From contig JAVBLQ010000011.1 of NCBI GenBank assembly GCA_031553435.1, positions 1-37,016 on the forward strand: a stretch of 37,016 nucleotides of DNA. The letters are read 5' to 3'. Positions 18,001-25,754 of this stretch are shown piece after piece (position 1 is the first letter of the stretch; each line of letters starts with the position of its first letter). The DNA comes from JAVBLQ01 sp031553435. Its GTDB lineage: Bacteria; Bacteroidota; Bacteroidia; Bacteroidales; Azobacteroidaceae. The notes under the pieces were generated by a model. It searched no databases, was not told the DNA's origin, and saw only the letters and a program-made list of their open reading frames with translations. Both the position numbers and the translations under genes were made by a program.

Positions 18001-21000
18001 CAGACTGGCGGTTATTTTGTCTCCATATGATTCGAGGAAAGGAATTTCCAGCTTTCGGCAATTATTATTCAGTTCAAACCGGCTGGCAGATAGCTTTTTG
18101 TCATCTTTGAAAATTTCGTACAAAACAGACACGTCTTTGGCGGATGATCCGTAAACAATTTCCGCCTTTTCTCCTACAGCACAGGTTGTTTTAGGTGTAA
18201 GCAACCATTCATATACTGTTACGGGCGGTTGTTTATCATTATTGGAATAAAGGATGAAATCATTTTCGGCAGTTACTTCATGTCCCTGATCGTCTTTGGT
18301 TTTCAGATAGATCCTGTATTTTCCCGGATTTACCTTTTTCAAAGCATCTAAATTGATCTTTTCTCCAGAGATGAAATTGCCGGAAGTTATCAGTTTGTCT
18401 TTTTTCCAATCTTCGGGATTCATCGTTTTTTCCAAAGATTGTTCTCCCTGAAGGTTATAAATTTCAAAAGTTCCCTTGCAATTGATAGTATTGTCATTCA
18501 GATTAATGGCGTTCACAGTGGGTTGAGGAAGATTTTCTTTGCTGATTTTTTCGTCTAAACCATCTAGTTGCAGAATCATGGATTTATCGCCCACGGAGAT
18601 GTATGCAGTAGATTCCTGTGATTCTCCGTTGGTGTTGGTAACAGTTGCCCGTATTTCGTAAGTGTAATAAACTTCTTTTTTCAAGTTTTTATCATCCGAT
18701 TGTTTTTCGGCAGGAAAAGTGATCTGGAATTGTCCGTTTTCATCGGTTTGAACGGAACCTTCGGCAATCTGGTTGTCTGCACGGTAAATCCAGCGCCAAA
18801 ACCAGTGCGAACGTTGCACGATACGGTATTTTACTGTCACATCCTGCAAGTTTACTCCCGAAAATGTTTTGGCTTCGCCTTTTGCAGTAACTTTATCTCC
18901 GAAATTATATGTTTTGTCGACAGGTAAAAATTTGATGTCGAATGTCGGACGTTTGTATTCTTCCACCTTGAATGAAACAGAACCAAGATCTGTTTCCAGT
19001 GTGAAATTACCACTCAACCCGTTTTGCGGAAGAACGAACTCACCGTTGAACGAACCGAATTCATTGGTATAAAATGTTTTTTGGGAAACTTCTTTGTAAT
19101 TGGCATCACGAAGTCTGACCATGGTCATTCGATTTACCATTATTTCTGTCTTATTTTCTTTTGTCTGTACGGCAATTCCTTTGAAATTAACGGTTTGTCC
19201 CGGACGATAAATGCTTCTGTCTGTAAATAAACTGATTTTCGCCCGTGACCCGGTAGATTCCTGATAAGTAGAAACCCAGGGTACAGATGATAGAATCAAA
19301 GCATCGTCATTATTGAAAGTTGCATTGTAGAATGATATATTTTTATCGTCTTTAGCCGTTGCCAAACCATTTTTGTCGGTAATGATAGAGGAAACCAGGG
19401 TATTCTTACTATTTGTATTTCTGTAAAAATTGATTTTTGCACCTTCGATAGGCTTTCCGGTAATCCGGTCGGTTACAAGAAATTCGCGCATTCCGTCATA
19501 TGAACGGTTGATACTTGCCAGGCGGCTTACCGAAAATTGTTGATTGGCTTTTTCCGAAGTTTTTTGATCCGTATAAACAACATATTCATAACAACCCAAA
19601 TCTTTCACCGGAATATTCAATACGGTATCTGATTGAATATAAGGAGCAGGATTATTTAGTTGGAATGTTTTTTTATCGACCAATGTCCCTTTCGTTTTGT
19701 ATAAACCTGAAAGTTCCCAGGAATTTTCATAGGATGAAACTGGGGCATTGATTTTATAAACTTCTACTGTCAAAGAATTTACATTTTTATAACTGTTTAT
19801 TTTTAGTTGTAAATCTTTGTCCGGATAGGTTGTTCTATCTGATTGTACATTAATTGTAGTCGATGTAAGTTCATTCAATTGATTTTTCAACAATCCGATA
19901 CGGTCATATTTGGGATATTTTTGAATACCTTTTTGACAAATTTCGTATATTTTTTTCAGATTTTCTGTGTTTGGCTGAGTAATTTCAGGTCTCCGTTTGT
20001 TGAGTGGAACCGGTTTCTCATAAGCTGTCAGGTTATAATAATCAACCTGGGAGAAAAGAATTTCTACACAGATATCGTTTTTTTCAAATTGTTTTTCCAA
20101 CAATGACAGAGCGTCGATATAATAAGTTCCTTTATCACCGGTTTGTGTTTTTTGATAAACAAATTTCAAACGGTCGAGGTCTGCCATCAACAATGCTTCC
20201 TGATTGTTGCTTTGCAAACGGAAAGCAAGTAATTCCTGATACAATTTGATCGCTTGCAGTGTAAAATCATACGGATCAGATTGTACAGAGAGTTTTACAA
20301 ATTTATCGGCAGGAGAAAAATAATTTTTGTCAGACAAAACCGTTTGTTTGAAAAATGGTGACATTGCATAAAAATCGCTTCCAATTGTAAATATATGAAT
20401 CCCCTGACAGACAAGGAAATCGTATAGTGTGGGACGAAGATTTCTGGAGGCTTTCCCTTGTGTTAAAATTGTTGCATATTGCAGAGCGTCTGTTACCTGA
20501 AGTTCTTTTTTCGCCCGGATAGATAAATCTACATAGTCTTTTACCTTTTGATAAAAAATATTTCCCGACCATTCGCGGATATCTTCCGGAACAAAGTCAA
20601 CAAGGGCAGTGCGTCGATCAATCAGATAACTATTTGTACGATAATATTGACCATACAAATTCGCAAGCATGGAATACAGCACACTTTTTTCCACAACATC
20701 CGGATTGTTTGTCGTATATTGTTCCATTTCGCCGATTATTTGCGGAAATTTATCTTTGTCTAACACCAAATTATATTTTAACCTGAAAATCAAAGATTTC
20801 AAGAGTTCCGGACTGTTTTTTTCATTCAATGCTTTTTGATAAATCTGTTCTACTTTTTCCAATGCGGATTTGGGGAGGGACTGTTGTTCGAATTTATCGA
20901 CATCTGTCCATAATGCCGTATAGCTTAAACCATTATTTACCATCGTGGGATTGTTTTTTTTCTGGGAAAAAATAAAATTATTTCCGCTTGCCAGTAAGAG

Positions 21001-21033
21001 GCAAAAGATAAGGAGAAAAATTTTAGACTTCAT
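15088..21033 (-). CDS. Very large MG2/alpha-2-macroglobulin family protein, thioester-less
   Basis: The 1981-residue exported protein has an N-terminal signal peptide (KIFLLIFCLLLASGNNFIFS) and no lipobox. MG-type beta domains include an SLFTDRSIYRPGQTVNFKG segment near residue 600. The A2M core segment (AFFYPQLRTNAAGETVIAFT) lies near 1215, and an alpha-helical thioester-domain-like region at about 1430-1700 contains TPDGGWSWFKG. The Cys-Gly-Glu-Gln type thioester is absent: the matching stretch reads SITHPVNENVIEWF. A C-terminal receptor-binding-like domain contains NNRDMEYVMLKDMRA. Bacterial A2M proteins are thought to trap or bind proteases or envelope targets; without the thioester, covalent trapping is not expected. 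It lies downstream of coaE across a TTGAAAA-repeat hairpin. Confidence 0.85.
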   Translation of the reverse strand: MKSKIFLLIFCLLLASGNNFIFSQKKNNPTMVNNGLSYTALWTDVDKFEQQSLPKSALEKVEQIYQKALNEKNSPELLKSLIFRLKYNLVLDKDKFPQIIGEMEQYTTNNPDVVEKSVLYSMLANLYGQYYRTNSYLIDRRTALVDFVPEDIREWSGNIFYQKVKDYVDLSIRAKKELQVTDALQYATILTQGKASRNLRPTLYDFLVCQGIHIFTIGSDFYAMSPFFKQTVLSDKNYFSPADKFVKLSVQSDPYDFTLQAIKLYQELLAFRLQSNNQEALLMADLDRLKFVYQKTQTGDKGTYYIDALSLLEKQFEKNDICVEILFSQVDYYNLTAYEKPVPLNKRRPEITQPNTENLKKIYEICQKGIQKYPKYDRIGLLKNQLNELTSTTINVQSDRTTYPDKDLQLKINSYKNVNSLTVEVYKINAPVSSYENSWELSGLYKTKGTLVDKKTFQLNNPAPYIQSDTVLNIPVKDLGCYEYVVYTDQKTSEKANQQFSVSRLASINRSYDGMREFLVTDRITGKPIEGAKINFYRNTNSKNTLVSSIITDKNGLATAKDDKNISFYNATFNNDDALILSSVPWVSTYQESTGSRAKISLFTDRSIYRPGQTVNFKGIAVQTKENKTEIMVNRMTMVRLRDANYKEVSQKTFYTNEFGSFNGEFVLPQNGLSGNFTLETDLGSVSFKVEEYKRPTFDIKFLPVDKTYNFGDKVTAKGEAKTFSGVNLQDVTVKYRIVQRSHWFWRWIYRADNQIAEGSVQTDENGQFQITFPAEKQSDDKNLKKEVYYTYEIRATVTNTNGESQESTAYISVGDKSMILQLDGLDEKISKENLPQPTVNAINLNDNTINCKGTFEIYNLQGEQSLEKTMNPEDWKKDKLITSGNFISGEKINLDALKKVNPGKYRIYLKTKDDQGHEVTAENDFILYSNNDKQPPVTVYEWLLTPKTTCAVGEKAEIVYGSSAKDVSVLYEIFKDDKKLSASRFELNNNCRKLEIPFLESYGDKITASLTFIKDGNVFTQNIDIRRKQPDKKLDITLDIFRDKLLPGQKEEWKISIKDADKKPVLAEVLSGMYDASLDKIYTHSWNFSPVYHSSSRYPSFTNGNDFQQSYGNILVQGKYSEIPVFTFDSFNWFGLDFYSQTVRMRGASSLGGKVPPIAVEAAEDKVYAPATKNKALVNEGYMKSEAVTDYAQASAPAAGETQEPIQIRQNFNETAFFYPQLRTNAAGETVIAFTVPESNTTWKFMALAHTQDLKYGQIIKEAVSRKKLMVAPNLPRFIRQGDKTTIVTNISNLSDETINGTVSIEFFDPGAEKAQIIVANNQQNFSVEAGKTTSASWTFDVPSGIDLTACRIVAKSANFSDGEQHLLPVLTNRMLVTESKPLNISGIQTKQFSLDKLVNNSSQSLENYRLTLEFASNPAWYAVQALPSITHPVNENVIEWFGSYYSNTLAGYIANSTPKIKQIIDVWTKQGGTKETLLSNLEKNQELKAILLEETPWVLEAENESEQKQKLSLLFDINRLSNYSSTALQKLKELQTPDGGWSWFKGMNASPSMTQWILYCFSGLKEMNALQADNEIKEMQKKAITYIDNVFQKNFEQMKKYNKDWAKLDNISTYDLEYLLVRSSYLNEIPLDKSKEAFQFYLNIADKYWTKNTSLYARAINAIVQNKNGQKATAESIIRSLKEHASNNVEMGMYWANNNTSAFAFQSATFTHTFIMQAFKEIGTVSDKDMDAMKLWLLKQKQTQQWENVPATVNSIATLLQAGSNWLENQGIIDIQLGKEKVNVTGKEAGTGYFKKVYPASEIKPEMGKISVSKQDAGPAWGSLYWQYFEDLDKITQAKTDLNVEKKLFVEKISTSGKTLEAVTPDNPLKVGDKVIVRLTIRNNRDMEYVMLKDMRAACFEPAEQLSGSKWRERVIYYQTTKDASTNFFFEGLPKGTYVFEYPVYVNRQGDYSGGITTIQCMYAPEFVSHTAGGRIVVK

Positions 21034-21041
21034 GATAAGGG

Positions 21042-21112
21042 AATTGAAAATTGAAAATTGAAAATTGAAAATGAATTTAACACCTTACATTTTCAATTCT
21101 CCATTTTCAATT
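21042..21112. repeat. TTGAAAA tandem repeat and hairpin between coaE and the MG2 gene
   Basis: The word TTGAAAA occurs four times in tandem at about 21045-21072. Its complement occurs in TTTTCAATT copies at about 21090-21097 and 21104-21112, so the array can fold into several alternative hairpins. It fills the 81-bp gap between two co-oriented genes. Confidence 0.65.
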
Positions 21113-21114
21113 AA

Positions 21115-21696
21115 TTATTTTGCTAAAGTAGTAAAAAAAAATTCAAATTGAGGAATAATGGCTTGCTCATCATCATTAAAGATCGTAAAATCAGCCAGTT
21201 TGCATTTTTCTTCTTCCGGCATTTGTTTGGTCATTCGTTGTAAAACAGATTCTGTAGTCACCTTATCTCTTGCTATAACACGATTGATTCTTGTGTCCAA
21301 GGGGGCTGTAACTGCAATTATTTTATCAACATAATTATTGAAAGAAGATTCGAATAATATGGCTGATTCCATTGCTACAATAGGATGGTGGTTGTGTTTA
21401 TTTATCCATTTCAAAAAATCGTCCAGCACAACAGGATGAATAATGGAGTTGACCAATCGGAGATTTTTTTCATCATTAAAAATCAGGGTAGCAAGCATTT
21501 GCTTGTTCAAATATCCGTATTCATACAATTTTTCTCCGAAAGAAAAGGTCAGCGAACGCCTGATTTTTTCATCTGAGTTTGTCAATCGCTTACTTTCTTC
21601 GTCGGCAATATAAACGGGAATATTCAGCATCCGGAACAGGGAAGTGACCAGGGATTTCCCGCTACCGATTCCACCTGTGATTCCTATTTTAATCAT
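21115..21696 (-). CDS. coaE: Dephospho-CoA kinase
   Basis: The 193-residue protein has the P-loop GITGGIGSGKS (about 5-15) and the family segments IPVYIADEESKRL (about 26-38), HPVVLDDF and VAMESAILFES. It phosphorylates dephospho-CoA at the 3' hydroxyl of the ribose, the last step of coenzyme A synthesis, in the cytoplasm. Length is normal for CoaE. Its ATG overlaps the ybbR stop by 4 bp (21693-21696), which implies translational coupling. Confidence 0.93.
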   Translation of the reverse strand: MIKIGITGGIGSGKSLVTSLFRMLNIPVYIADEESKRLTNSDEKIRRSLTFSFGEKLYEYGYLNKQMLATLIFNDEKNLRLVNSIIHPVVLDDFLKWINKHNHHPIVAMESAILFESSFNNYVDKIIAVTAPLDTRINRVIARDKVTTESVLQRMTKQMPEEEKCKLADFTIFNDDEQAIIPQFEFFFTTLAK

Positions 21697-22685
21697 GGGG
21701 TTTCGTTTTTTTGCTCAAGAAGGTATTCTACTTTGTCCGGATTTAAACGAAAATTCTTGAGCCATGTTGGTTTTTTTGTAATATTCACAGGGATGGTCGA
21801 CGAATTGATCGTATCTAATTCCTGATAATTCACAGTGACTTCCAGATCCGAACCTTTCAATTCATTATATTGAGAAAGAGGCAATAAGCATGTAACAATG
21901 ACTGTAGCCGGAAATGTTCTCAATATTAATTTTTGAGGAGCATTTACAGGAATGATGGGAAGATTGAAATTTTTTTCCGTAAATTCTTCCACATTGGCCA
22001 ATAGCTCAACTCCATTGAGCTCCATTTTCACTCCTTCAATGGGTTTTAATTTTATTTCTGTTTTCAGCGGTTCGTTAAGATTTTCAAATTCAACTCTTTG
22101 GGTATAAATACCGGTTAAGGTGTCTAATATGTTTTCCGGCCCGTAAACCTCAATTTCGGATGGATTGAACCGGACATCATCGAATAGCATGAAGCCGGAT
22201 GCCGGCAATAAAAAACCGTTGAAAATAACCGGAAGTTTTTTTTCTTTTAAAACATCATATTGAATATTTAATTCGGGAGGTGTGACCGCCAATAATATGG
22301 TGGTCGGAATCAATGCCTTATTTAATTCTTTCGCCAGAAAATAATCGGAAATCACGAATCTATTTTCTTTTATATCCAAGTCTTTCAGATCAATGTTTAT
22401 GGGTGCGATCTTTTTCCCAAATAAATAGCTGAGTAATACGATCCCTTTATCTTTTAGTGTGACTTTTATTTTTGGTGGAAGTTCCTGATTGAAAGCTATT
22501 TTTGGCGGAATATTGGCGTATTTAAGCGAAACGTTGAACGACATTTCCGTTTCTCCCTGTAAGGTTTGGAGTAACCAGAATCCGGCGGAAAGGGCCAGAA
22601 AAAAACAAAAGACTAAAGTTTCTTTCCATTTTTTGTTTTGAAAGAAAACTTTAATCTTTTCTTTTATCTGATCCTGATAATTCAT
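21693..22685 (-). CDS. ybbR: YbbR-domain protein
   Basis: The 330-residue protein has one N-terminal membrane helix (KETLVFCFFLALSAGFWLLQ) followed by a mainly beta region with YbbR-type repeats, such as PPKIKVTLKDKG, PSEIEVYGPENIL and TRVEFENLNEP-like segments. In Firmicutes YbbR/CdaR proteins regulate the diadenylate cyclase CdaA. In Bacteroidetes the role is not established, and no cyclase gene is in the window. It sits between yajC and coaE, an arrangement I recall from related genomes. Confidence 0.85.
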   Translation of the reverse strand: MNYQDQIKEKIKVFFQNKKWKETLVFCFFLALSAGFWLLQTLQGETEMSFNVSLKYANIPPKIAFNQELPPKIKVTLKDKGIVLLSYLFGKKIAPINIDLKDLDIKENRFVISDYFLAKELNKALIPTTILLAVTPPELNIQYDVLKEKKLPVIFNGFLLPASGFMLFDDVRFNPSEIEVYGPENILDTLTGIYTQRVEFENLNEPLKTEIKLKPIEGVKMELNGVELLANVEEFTEKNFNLPIIPVNAPQKLILRTFPATVIVTCLLPLSQYNELKGSDLEVTVNYQELDTINSSTIPVNITKKPTWLKNFRLNPDKVEYLLEQKNETP

Positions 22686-22689
22686 TGAT

Positions 22690-22768
22690 ATATGTTTTAA
22701 GTTTTACGTTATACATTTTACGTTTTGTAACACATCAGTCAACGTATAACGTAAAACTTAAAACGTAT
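22690..22768. repeat. 25-bp-stem hairpin between yajC and ybbR
   Basis: The arms 22690-22714 and 22744-22768 pair at 24 of 25 positions, and the remaining pair can be a G-U wobble in RNA. The 29-nt loop repeats the arm word TTTTACGTT. The element fills the gap between two co-oriented genes and is the most regular hairpin in the window. Confidence 0.75.
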
Positions 22769-22776
22769 CACACAAA

Positions 22777-23085
22777 TTATTTCGCTTGTGTATCATCGAT
22801 CGTAGCAAATACACAAGATTTATCAACTTTGATCTTCACACCATCGGCAATTTCCAGAATTATGTGCCTGTCGGTAATTTCTTTGATTTTGCCATAAATA
22901 CCGCCTGATGTAACAACTGAATCTCCTACTTTCATAGATTCTCTGGCCTGCTTGATCTCCTTTTGCTTTTTTTGTTGAGGACGAATGATGAAGAAATAAA
23001 AAATAGCAACGATGGCCACCATCATGTAAATGAATGACCAATCTTGTTTCGGAGCGGCTTGTAAAATGATATACAACAAATCCAT
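22777..23085 (-). CDS. yajC: Preprotein translocase subunit YajC
   Basis: The 102-residue protein has a single membrane helix (about residues 18-36, MMVAIVAIFYFFIIRPQQKK) followed by the conserved VGDSVVTSGGIYGKIKEI segment. YajC associates with SecDF at the inner membrane and supports protein export. It lies between nusB and ybbR with a hairpin on each side, probably in one transcript. Confidence 0.92.
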   Translation of the reverse strand: MDLLYIILQAAPKQDWSFIYMMVAIVAIFYFFIIRPQQKKQKEIKQARESMKVGDSVVTSGGIYGKIKEITDRHIILEIADGVKIKVDKSCVFATIDDTQAK

Positions 23086-23145
23086 GGTTATATTTTTTAT
23101 AAATTTAGACTACAAGTTTACGAAAATTATTGGGAATTGCAAAAT

Positions 23146-23182
23146 GTGAATAGTGAATAGTGAAGCGATCCTCACCATTCAC
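23146..23182. repeat. GTGAATA word repeat with short hairpin between nusB and yajC
   Basis: GTGAATAGTGA at about 23146-23163 (two tandem copies of GTGAATA) faces TCACCATTCAC at about 23172-23182 with one mismatch. It is a shorter member of the same intergenic hairpin class. Confidence 0.5.
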
Positions 23183-24103
23183 CTATTTAAGCAAGATCTT
23201 CTCCTCCTTCAGATCCGATGCAATTGCATCCAGAATGCCATTGATGAACATTCCGCTTTTGGGAGTACTGTAATATTTTGCCAGGTCGATGTATTCGTTT
23301 AATGTTACATTGACCGGAATAGATGGAAATGTTAAAAATTCGGCGATGGCCATTTGCATGATATACATATCTATATTGGCAACCCGTTCAACATCCCAAT
23401 TGTCTATATGTTTCATGATCCGCTTACGATGGTCTTCTCCCTGTAAGAAAGTTTGTTTCAGCAGATTGATGGCAAATGTCTGATCTTCGATTTCTTTGTA
23501 CATGGGAAGAAGATCCTGATGCATTCCGTTTTGTTCTTCAAAGCGTTTGATTGTTTTAAGAACAAAGGTTTCGATGATTTCAATATCATCATTCCAATAC
23601 AAGCTACGATCTTCCAGCAATTCTTCCAGCGATTCGTTGCCACAAATAAATTGTTTGAATATTTTTCTCCAGAATTCACGATCGGATTCGTAATCGTCAG
23701 GCGTTTGAAGATAATCTGTATATTCTTGTGATTCGATGATCTGGTCCAATAATTTTTTAACGAATTCGGATTCTTCCGTCCAGAAAGAACCTTTTTCATT
23801 AAAAAACTTGCTCAATGGATAATTTCTCTTTAATTGTTCCGAAAAGCGATTCTTGATGAAACGGGTGTTCGGGTTTTTTTCTTCTTCCGAAGGCAGGTAT
23901 TTATGTTTTCGAAGATCTACCCTTTTTTGGTGAACATTAGTTATGTGGGGAATAAGCAAAAGAAGATCATGATATAAGTCGTAAGACTTTTGTAGACTGA
24001 ACAATAACTCTTTTTCTGCAAGTTTAAGATCGACATTCTCCCGTTGATATTGAGCATATACGATTTGGAGAACCTTAGAACGAATAATAATACGATTAAT
24101 CAT
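23183..24103 (-). CDS. nusB: Transcription antitermination factor NusB
   Basis: The protein has 306 residues, about twice the length of Escherichia coli NusB, as usual in Bacteroidetes. The N-terminus starts IIRSKVLQIVYAQYQRE, the RNA-binding NusB opening. The C-terminal third contains the family's core: DNWDVERVANIDMYIMQMAIAEFL, then VNVTLNEYIDLAKYYSTPKSGMFINGILD. NusB with NusE supports antitermination of rRNA operons. It is the first gene of the cluster with yajC, ybbR, coaE and possibly the MG2 gene. Confidence 0.93.
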   Translation of the reverse strand: MINRIIIRSKVLQIVYAQYQRENVDLKLAEKELLFSLQKSYDLYHDLLLLIPHITNVHQKRVDLRKHKYLPSEEEKNPNTRFIKNRFSEQLKRNYPLSKFFNEKGSFWTEESEFVKKLLDQIIESQEYTDYLQTPDDYESDREFWRKIFKQFICGNESLEELLEDRSLYWNDDIEIIETFVLKTIKRFEEQNGMHQDLLPMYKEIEDQTFAINLLKQTFLQGEDHRKRIMKHIDNWDVERVANIDMYIMQMAIAEFLTFPSIPVNVTLNEYIDLAKYYSTPKSGMFINGILDAIASDLKEEKILLK

Positions 24104-24136
24104 TATTTAAGCAAAGAACAACTTTAATTTAGGGCA

Positions 24137-24144
24137 CAAAGGTA
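24137..24144 (-). promoter_or_regulatory. -7 box of the nusB operon
   Basis: The minus strand reads TACCTTTG, with TTGC at 24165-24168 about 20 nt further upstream as a good -33 candidate. The leader to the nusB ATG is about 30 nt. Confidence 0.6.
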
Positions 24145-24197
24145 AGAAATTATAGTCATTTGTTGCAAGTTTTAGTAAAAAAATCGGGATGTGCACA

Positions 24198-25715
24198 TCA
24201 TAATTCTCTATTATTCAATGGAATCAACTCTACCATATATTCCCGGGTATTGCAAAGACGGGGAATTTTGTGTTGTCCTCCCAGTTTTCCTTTTTCTTTC
24301 AACCAATCATAAAAGAGGTCTTTCCTGGCAAGGATTATTTCGGGAACATCCAGCGTCATATTTTTATAACGTTTGGCTTCATAGTCTGAATTGAGGCTTT
24401 TCAAAGCATTATCTAATTCAATGGTGAAATTTTTGAGGGAATCGGGTTCCTGCTCGAATTCAATCAACCATTGATGCCTTCCTTTGGAGTTTGTTGACAT
24501 GAAGACCGGGGCGGCGGTGTATTCCCTGACTTTGGCTTTGGTGGATAAACAGGCTTTAGCCAGTGCTTTTTCCGCATTATCGACCATCAGTTCTTCTCCG
24601 AAAGTATTGATGTAGTGTTTGGTTCTTCCTGTGATAATAATTTTATAAGGATATTTGCTTGTAAATTTAACCGTATCTCCGATCTTGTATCTCCATAATC
24701 CGCTTGAAGTACTGATAATCAGTGCATAATTGCGGTTAAGTTCCACATCTTCCAATGGTATTGCTTTGGGGTTATCGGATTCGATCTCTTCCATCGGAAT
24801 GAATTCGTAAAAGATTCCATAATCCAATAAAAGCAGCATGGAATTGTCGGATAAATCATTTTGCAAAGAAAAAAAGCCTTCGGAAGCATTATATGATTCC
24901 AGATAATTCATCTTGCCGGAGGGAATCAGTTTTTTATATTGCTCGGAATAAGGAGTAAAATTGATTCCTCCATGGAAAAATACTTCCAGATTGGGCCAGA
25001 CTTCCAACAAATTTTGTTTTCCTGTCTTCTCCAATATTTTCTTTATCAGTACCATAAACCATGAGGGAACACCTGAAAGTCCGGTAATATTTTGGTTGAT
25101 GGTGGCATTGCTGATGGCTTCGAGTTTGGCTTCCCATTCGTCCATCAGAATAATTTTCTTGTTCGGTGTGCGAAAAAGATTGGCTATCGGATTGATATTT
25201 TCTATTAATACGGCAGATAAATCTCCTGCCTGGATATTTTCATTGAATGTGACGGGTTTGTGACTTCCCCCAAGAACCAGATTTTTTCCTGAAAAGAATC
25301 TGCTTGCGGGATTGTTGGAAAGATAAGAGGCCACAACATCCATGCCTCCACGGTAATGACACTCGCGCAATGCGTCTTTTGTGACGGGTAAGAATTTACT
25401 TTTATCATTGGTCGTTCCGGATGATTTGGCAAACCAATTGATTTTCCCGGGCCAAAGTACATTTTTTTCTCCCTTCATCATTTTTTCAACGAATGGTTTG
25501 GCATCATCATAACTTTGAATGGGAACCCGGGATGAAAAGTCTGTATAGTTTTTTATCGAAGAATAGTCATAGGTCATTCCCCATTCGGTACTTTTTGCAG
25601 TATTTATTAACCTTTTAAATTGCTCTTTCTGAATAATATCCGGATATTTTTCAAAATTCCGGAGACTTTTCGTTCGGGAAGAAAATAAAAACAGGGCGAT
25701 CTTATCTAAAATCAT
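24198..25715 (-). CDS. GH3-family acyl-adenylating protein
   Basis: The 505-residue protein matches the GH3 family, known in plants for conjugating amino acids to auxin and jasmonate through acyl adenylates. Visible markers are the ATP-binding SSGTTNDKSKFLPVT (about 92-106), the PNLEVFFHGG segment, ESYNASEGFF, SGLWRYKIGDTVKFT and the GRTKHYINTFGEELM hinge region. The substrate in bacteria is unknown, and the membership does not imply auxin chemistry. It is transcribed alone, between the TolC gene and nusB, and has a good -7 box. Confidence 0.88.
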   Translation of the reverse strand: MILDKIALFLFSSRTKSLRNFEKYPDIIQKEQFKRLINTAKSTEWGMTYDYSSIKNYTDFSSRVPIQSYDDAKPFVEKMMKGEKNVLWPGKINWFAKSSGTTNDKSKFLPVTKDALRECHYRGGMDVVASYLSNNPASRFFSGKNLVLGGSHKPVTFNENIQAGDLSAVLIENINPIANLFRTPNKKIILMDEWEAKLEAISNATINQNITGLSGVPSWFMVLIKKILEKTGKQNLLEVWPNLEVFFHGGINFTPYSEQYKKLIPSGKMNYLESYNASEGFFSLQNDLSDNSMLLLLDYGIFYEFIPMEEIESDNPKAIPLEDVELNRNYALIISTSSGLWRYKIGDTVKFTSKYPYKIIITGRTKHYINTFGEELMVDNAEKALAKACLSTKAKVREYTAAPVFMSTNSKGRHQWLIEFEQEPDSLKNFTIELDNALKSLNSDYEAKRYKNMTLDVPEIILARKDLFYDWLKEKGKLGGQHKIPRLCNTREYMVELIPLNNREL

Positions 25716-25735
25716 ATTTGCAAATCAAATAATGG

Positions 25736-25743
25736 CAAATATA
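25736..25743 (-). promoter_or_regulatory. -7 box of the GH3 gene
   Basis: The minus strand reads TATATTTG, a full consensus match, about 21 nt upstream of the ATG at 25715. It lies in the short gap after the TolC stop. Confidence 0.5.
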
Positions 25744-25754
25744 CAAAAATTAGT

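Noticed and set aside
21042..21074. Tandem TTGAAAA units resembling a small repeat array or CRISPR
   Set aside because: The units are only 7 nt and directly adjacent, with no spacers and no cas genes. They are arms of an intergenic hairpin.
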